A stretch of 10,579 nucleotides of DNA from an uncultured Ruminococcus sp. (lineage in GTDB: Bacteria; Bacillota; Clostridia; Oscillospirales; Acutalibacteraceae): the NCBI GenBank assembly GCA_902783815.1, contig CACZSM010000206.1, positions 1 to 10,579 of the forward strand, read 5' to 3'. The notes below the pieces were generated by a model. It had not been told where the DNA came from. It did not search any database and saw only the letters and a program-made list of their open reading frames with translations. Shown in pieces: positions 7,026 to 10,579 of the stretch; the stretch's first letter is position 1, and every line of letters begins with the position of its first letter. The translations under genes and the position numbers were made by a program.

Positions 7026-7947
7026 ACGAAAACCTCAGTTCTCCTGCATCCTTTACATGAAGTCCGTTTACAAACGCCTTTGCATCCATTTTCTTTTTTC
7101 CCTCCGGCTGGACTTCTCTTATCTCCACAGCACCGCTTCCGCAAGCTACGATAAACGGATCAAGTGAGATAACCTGTCCGGGTTCGCCGCAGCCATCCGC
7201 GATAACGGTTCTGTGTATTTTTATCCTTTTTCCCATAAACACAGCAGAAGCACTCGGCCAGGAATTGAGTCCTCTTACCTTATCGTGGATCTGCTTTGCG
7301 CTTTTTGTAAAATCTATCCCTGACATTTCCTTTGTCAGCTTACCTACATGAGTAGCCTTACTTTCATCCTGTTTTTCTCTTTGCAAAGTACCCTCTGCCG
7401 CAGCGTGTACTACTTTTACTATAAGCTCAGCGCCCATAACGGAAAGTCTGTCATGCAGTTCATCGGCTGTTTCATTTTCTCCTATTTCCGTTTCAGACTT
7501 CATCAGGATATCTCCGGTATCTATACCCACATCCATACACTGAGCCGTTACTCCTGTTACAGTACAGCCGTCAAGCACAGCCTGCTGTATCGGAGCAGCT
7601 CCCCTGTACTGCGGCAGCAGAGAAGCATGGATATTCACACAGCCATATTCAGGCAGATCAATTATCTCCTTTGGCAGTATCCTTCCGTATGCCACAACAA
7701 CTATCATTTCCGGCGCAATGCCTTCAAGCAGCTTAAAGGCCTCTCCATCCTTCAGAGTAAGCGGCTGAAATACATCTATACCATTTTCCTGCGCCACTAC
7801 CTTTACCGGAGGCGGCATTACTGCATAACCTCTGCCCTTTGGTTTATCAGGCTGAGTAAATACCGCAGCTATTTCATTTCCGTCATCAATAAGCGCCTGA
7901 AGGCATGGTACAGCGAAGTCAGGCGTTCCCATAAATACAATTTTCAT
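7024..7947 (-). CDS. fmt: Methionyl-tRNA formyltransferase
   Basis: Fmt formylates methionine on initiator tRNA using 10-formyl-tetrahydrofolate, which marks the tRNA for bacterial initiation. The 307 residues are close to the usual 310-315. The N-terminus MKIVFMGTPDFAVP begins the Rossmann-like formyltransferase domain. A basic loop (QPDKPKGRG, 32-40) matches the tRNA acceptor-stem loop. The catalytic set is Asn105, His107, SLLP at 109-112 and Asp143 within the MDxGxDTGD block (138-146). The C-terminal OB-like tRNA-binding domain runs from about 205, with the GLNSWPSA segment at 227-234. The start is ATG at 7947; AGGAGGT at 7959-7965 gives a strong but rather distant Shine-Dalgarno (11 bases). 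Its partner def lies 28 bases upstream, so formyl addition and removal are made from the same message. Confidence 0.98.
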   Translation of the reverse strand: MKIVFMGTPDFAVPCLQALIDDGNEIAAVFTQPDKPKGRGYAVMPPPVKVVAQENGIDVFQPLTLKDGEAFKLLEGIAPEMIVVVAYGRILPKEIIDLPEYGCVNIHASLLPQYRGAAPIQQAVLDGCTVTGVTAQCMDVGIDTGDILMKSETEIGENETADELHDRLSVMGAELIVKVVHAAAEGTLQREKQDESKATHVGKLTKEMSGIDFTKSAKQIHDKVRGLNSWPSASAVFMGKRIKIHRTVIADGCGEPGQVISLDPFIVACGSGAVEIREVQPEGKKKMDAKAFVNGLHVKDAGELRFS

Positions 7948-7958
7948 TATGCTGCGAT

Positions 7959-7965
7959 ACCTCCT
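7959..7965 (-). promoter_or_regulatory. Ribosome binding site of fmt
   Basis: AGGAGGT is a near-consensus Shine-Dalgarno in the 28-base def-fmt spacer. It ends 11 bases before the fmt ATG, somewhat farther than usual. Confidence 0.75.
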
Positions 7966-7975
7966 GTCGATATAA

Positions 7976-8455
7976 TCATTTTACTTCCGCAGCGCGGATC
8001 TCATCAGGTTCGAGCTTACGGATTATATGCTCCTTGAAAAGAATACCGTCAAGGTGATCGTTTTCATGGCATATAGCCTTTGCAAGCAGTCCTTCCGCAT
8101 TAAGCGTAAACTGATCTCCGTAGCGGTTCTGAGCAACCATAGTAACATACATAGGGCGTTCAGTAATGCCATATTCTCCCGGACATGAAAGACAGCCCTC
8201 ACTGCCCTCCTGTCTGCCCCTCGTTTTTATTATCTTGGGGTTGACGGCTTCAATTATTCCCTCGCCGATATCAATTACAAATATTCTTCTGAGGATACCC
8301 ACCTGCGGAGCGGCAAGACCTACGCCATCCCCGTTTATCATAGTTTCGTGCATATCATCAAGAAGGACAGCAAGTTTATCATCAAAATTTGTGACAGGTC
8401 TGCAAACCTTTGTAAGGATCGGATCTCCTTCTTTAACTATATTCCTTATTGCCAT
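7976..8455 (-). CDS. def: Peptide deformylase
   Basis: Def removes the formyl group from the N-terminal methionine of nascent proteins at the ribosome exit, using a bound ferrous (or similar) ion. All three family motifs are present in 159 residues: GVGLAAPQ at 44-51, EGCLS at 86-90 (metal ligand Cys88) and HENDH at 130-134 (metal ligands His130 and His134, catalytic Glu131). The short length and a basic, acidic C-terminal end without a long extension suggest a compact deformylase; I did not assign type 1 or 2 firmly. I chose ATG at 8455 because the family N-terminus (MAIRNIV) starts there and GAGGGAG (8462-8468) lies 6 bases upstream. A GTG at 8470 would add five residues, but it overlaps that Shine-Dalgarno and has none of its own. 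The gene lies between priA and fmt, the standard order. Confidence 0.97.
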   Translation of the reverse strand: MAIRNIVKEGDPILTKVCRPVTNFDDKLAVLLDDMHETMINGDGVGLAAPQVGILRRIFVIDIGEGIIEAVNPKIIKTRGRQEGSEGCLSCPGEYGITERPMYVTMVAQNRYGDQFTLNAEGLLAKAICHENDHLDGILFKEHIIRKLEPDEIRAAEVK

Positions 8456-8461
8456 AGTGTT

Positions 8462-8468
8462 CTCCCTC
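8462..8468 (-). promoter_or_regulatory. Ribosome binding site that fixes the ATG start of def
   Basis: The minus strand reads GAGGGAG, ending 6 bases before ATG at 8455. The competing GTG at 8470-8468 overlaps this site and is preceded only by AGAAGA, so the shorter 159-residue protein is preferred. Confidence 0.8.
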
Positions 8469-8517
8469 ACTCTTCTATTCTATCCTTGTGCAAGCCTGCG
8501 CTCAGCCAATAACAATG

Positions 8518-10579
8518 TCATATGATATTTTCCGGATCAATATCCGCATAGACCGTTACATCTGAAAAACGCCTGTCATTGCTGACCTCTGCAAGCAGCT
8601 GTGAAAGCATACTCCGGAAGCCACGGCTGTTTTTGAATTTTATTATAATGCGGCAGCGGTACCGTCCGCCTATCTTCGGAACGGACGCCGGCGCAGGACC
8701 TATTACTCTCATCGGAAGGCTGCTGTACTCAGATTCTGCAAGTACCTTTAGTCTTCCGGCGAAAAAAGCTGACGCTTCATCAGCCTTTTTTTTATCCTCC
8801 GACAAAAATGCCGCTACACATATATCTGAAAACGGCGGATAAAGCATTGATCTGCGAAGCCTTATCTCACTGTTGAAAAAAGCCTCATAATCCTGTGCTG
8901 CTGCAAGACTTATTATTGTATTTCCCGGTTCATAGGTCTGAATAATAGCCCTGCCCTCAATATCTCCTCGGCCAGACCTCCCCACGACCTGAGTAAGAAG
9001 TGAAAAAGTCCTTTCATAGCTGCGGAAGTCATCGCTGTGCAGCATCGTATCTGCGGAAAGCACACCTACCAGAGTGACATCCGGAAAATCAAGTCCCTTT
9101 GCGACCATTTGTGTGCCAAGCATTATATCATATTCACCATTGCGGAAAGCTGTCAGTTTTTTTTCATAGGAATACCTTTGCATCGTAGAATCCGTATCGA
9201 GCCGCAGTATCCTTGCCTGAGGGAAAATATCCTCAAGCTCCTGTTCAGCCCTCTGCGTACCGATGCCTCCATAGCGCAGCTTTTCAAATCCGCAGGTTGG
9301 GCATTTTTCCGGCACAGGAACCGAATATCCACAGTAATGACACATAAGCCGTCTGTTTGCGCTGTGATATGTCAGCGATATCGAGCAGTTCGGACAGCTT
9401 ATTGTTTCGCGGCATTTTCCGCAGGTCACGAATGTATTGTGTCCTCTTCTGTTAATAAGGATTATTGACTGTCTTTTGCGTTCAAGATTATCCTCAATGG
9501 CATTCAGCAGGACAGAACTATAGCTGCTTTTATTGCCCTGCTGGATCTCATTATTCATATCAGCCGTTATAACATCCGGCAGTCTTGCCGAGCCATATCT
9601 TTTATTCAGTACGCAAAGACCGTATCTTCCGCTTTTTGCATACTGAAAGCTCTCCACCGACGGCGTAGCGGAGGAAAGCAGCAGCGGTATTTTATTACGG
9701 CTGCACCTGTATTTTGCTATATCCCTTGCATGGAATCTCGGAGAAGCAGAGGACTTATAGCTGTATTCCTGTTCCTCATCCATTACGATAAGTCCAGGAC
9801 TGCTCAAAGGCGCAAATACAGCTGATCTTGTCCCGACAGCTATATTTGCCTGACCGTCCTTTACCCTTTTCCACTCCGAAAGTCTTTTTCCGAGCGGCAG
9901 ACCACTATGGAAAACCGCTACTCTCTGACCGTATCTTTTTTTAAACTTTGCAAGCAGCTGCGGAGTAAGAGCTATTTCAGGCACCATACATATAATGCCC
10001 TTTCCGTCTTTATTCACTCTGTCTATCAGCTTCATAAAGACTGATGTTTTTCCGCTGCCAGTTATACCATAAAGCAGTGTTACGGATGGTTCTCCCTGTT
10101 CATACTTTTCCAGCAGGTCATCATATGCCTTCTGCTGCTGAGGTGTCAGTATAATATCCTCAGCGGCATCTGCAGTGTCCTCATAAACCTCCTCATTCTT
10201 AGGAGGTTCGGCATCAAAGCAGACGCATATGCCTTTTTTGACAAGGTTATCCGTTACTGCCTGAGTCACTCCTGCAAAATAGCATATTTCCTTCACAGAA
10301 GCCTGTCCTGTTTCCTTCAGTATTCTGATGACCTCGCTTTGTGCAGCAGTATATTTACCCTCCGGCACTTCTCCGGCAAGTCTTATCATCCTGACAGAAG
10401 CATCTGCTATCCGTTTTTTTACAGTTTCACTGCGGCTGATAGCCTTTTTTCTGACAAGATCATTCAGTATGCCTTCATCTTCCAGTGTAAGAGCCTTAAT
10501 AAGTCTGTCCTGACGGACTGGCTTTTTCCTTTCCGAAAGATATGACACAACAGCATTTTCATCATTGCTGAGCAAAACA
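8518..10579 (-). CDS. priA: Primosomal protein N' (replication restart helicase PriA), 5' end cut by window edge
   Basis: PriA recognises stalled forks and D-loops, unwinds the lagging arm with 3'-5' helicase activity and loads the replicative helicase. About 686 codons are visible. The frame stays open at the right edge, so the TTG at 10575 is not the start; the N-terminal 3'-end-binding domain (perhaps 50-130 residues) is missing. Numbering from 10575, a winged-helix region lies within about 5-120, Walker A GITGSGKT at 170-177, DEEQ at 266-269 (DEEH in many PriA proteins) and SATPS at 302-306. Eight zinc cysteines occur as four CxxC pairs: 385/388, 394/397, 412/415 and 425/428. Helicase motif V (GTQM...GLD) is at 487-495 and motif VI GRSGRG at 532-537. 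The C-terminal domain ends in a DIDP block typical of the family. The gene is the most upstream one visible here. Confidence 0.97.
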   Translation of the reverse strand, partial: VLLSNDENAVVSYLSERKKPVRQDRLIKALTLEDEGILNDLVRKKAISRSETVKKRIADASVRMIRLAGEVPEGKYTAAQSEVIRILKETGQASVKEICYFAGVTQAVTDNLVKKGICVCFDAEPPKNEEVYEDTADAAEDIILTPQQQKAYDDLLEKYEQGEPSVTLLYGITGSGKTSVFMKLIDRVNKDGKGIICMVPEIALTPQLLAKFKKRYGQRVAVFHSGLPLGKRLSEWKRVKDGQANIAVGTRSAVFAPLSSPGLIVMDEEQEYSYKSSASPRFHARDIAKYRCSRNKIPLLLSSATPSVESFQYAKSGRYGLCVLNKRYGSARLPDVITADMNNEIQQGNKSSYSSVLLNAIEDNLERKRQSIILINRRGHNTFVTCGKCRETISCPNCSISLTYHSANRRLMCHYCGYSVPVPEKCPTCGFEKLRYGGIGTQRAEQELEDIFPQARILRLDTDSTMQRYSYEKKLTAFRNGEYDIMLGTQMVAKGLDFPDVTLVGVLSADTMLHSDDFRSYERTFSLLTQVVGRSGRGDIEGRAIIQTYEPGNTIISLAAAQDYEAFFNSEIRLRRSMLYPPFSDICVAAFLSEDKKKADEASAFFAGRLKVLAESEYSSLPMRVIGPAPASVPKIGGRYRCRIIIKFKNSRGFRSMLSQLLAEVSNDRRFSDVTVYADIDPENII

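Larger units (their letters stand above)
1..10579 (-). other. Single-direction gene cluster, probable operon priA-def-fmt-rsmB-rlmN-prpC-prkC-rsgA-thiN
   Basis: All nine genes point the same way, and the largest spacer is 62 bases (8456-8517). Six of the eight junctions are 17 bases or less, and one is a one-base overlap. I see no stem-loop with a following T-run in any spacer and no convincing promoter, so co-transcription from a promoter to the right of the window is likely. No stretch of more than 62 bases lacks a gene. The order is the known conserved one in Bacillota, except that rpe is not between rsgA and thiN. Confidence 0.8.

Noticed and set aside
7348..8037. A 229-codon open frame on the plus strand opposite fmt and def
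   Set aside because: It lies antisense to two clearly conserved genes, its translation shows no recognisable domain and it is rich in Tyr, Ser and His, as expected of a frame opposite coding sequence. It has no convincing ribosome site.
8456..8470. GTG at 8470 as the def start, giving 164 residues
   Set aside because: It overlaps the best Shine-Dalgarno, lacks its own, and the extra residues RENT are not part of the deformylase N-terminus.
8456..8517. Possible internal promoter before def, with a TAGAAT box at 8482-8477 (minus strand)
   Set aside because: The -10-like hexamer has no -35 box at 16-18 bases (the best, TTGGCT, is about 21 away) and no extended -10. In AT-rich spacers such matches are common.
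9037..9468. A 143-codon plus-strand frame opposite priA
   Set aside because: It is opposite the zinc-binding and motif V region of priA, whose constraint explains the lack of stops. No domain is recognisable.
10573..10575. TTG at 10575 as the true start of priA
   Set aside because: The frame remains open to the edge and the protein would lack the N-terminal DNA-binding domain, so truncation by the window is the simpler explanation.

Overview
The window is an almost gapless run of nine protein genes, all on the minus strand. In transcription order (right to left) they are priA (5' end cut by the right edge), def, fmt, rsmB, rlmN, a PP2C phosphatase (prpC/stp), a PASTA-domain Ser/Thr kinase (prkC/stkP), rsgA and thiN (3' end cut by the left edge). 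This is a well-known conserved housekeeping cluster of Bacillota (Firmicutes). The moderate base composition, the long Ser/Asp/Glu-rich tail on the kinase and the overall gene style suggest a gut or rumen clostridium of the Ruminococcus/Oscillospirales type. That lineage call is inference, not something the sequence proves.

Layout. Positions 8518-10579 encode PriA, the replication-restart helicase. Positions 7024-8455 hold def and fmt, the pair that removes and adds the formyl group of initiator methionine. Positions 4636-7011 hold two RNA methyltransferases, RsmB (16S rRNA m5C) and RlmN (23S rRNA/tRNA m2A). Positions 1489-4636 hold the phosphatase and the receptor-type kinase, a reversible protein-phosphorylation module that senses cell-wall fragments. 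Positions 600-1478 encode RsgA, the 30S-maturation GTPase, and 1-582 encode thiamine pyrophosphokinase. The thiN frame is open to the left edge but is clear from its motifs.

The spacers are 62, 28, 12, 6, -1, 13, 10 and 17 bases. No convincing promoter or terminator lies inside, so one long transcript with translational coupling is the simplest reading. Several Shine-Dalgarno sequences overlap the stop codon of the gene before. rlmN starts with TTG, and def starts at the ATG at 8455 rather than at the GTG 15 bases upstream. The usual rpe gene is absent between rsgA and thiN.

The genes cover translation initiation, ribosome and tRNA modification, ribosome assembly, cell-wall-linked signalling and replication restart. 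I see no mobile element, CRISPR array, RNA gene or previously undescribed system. The less ordinary details are the long C-terminal tail of the kinase, three tandem hairpin-forming palindromes in the DNA encoding that tail, and recurrent A8 tracts in coding sequence.
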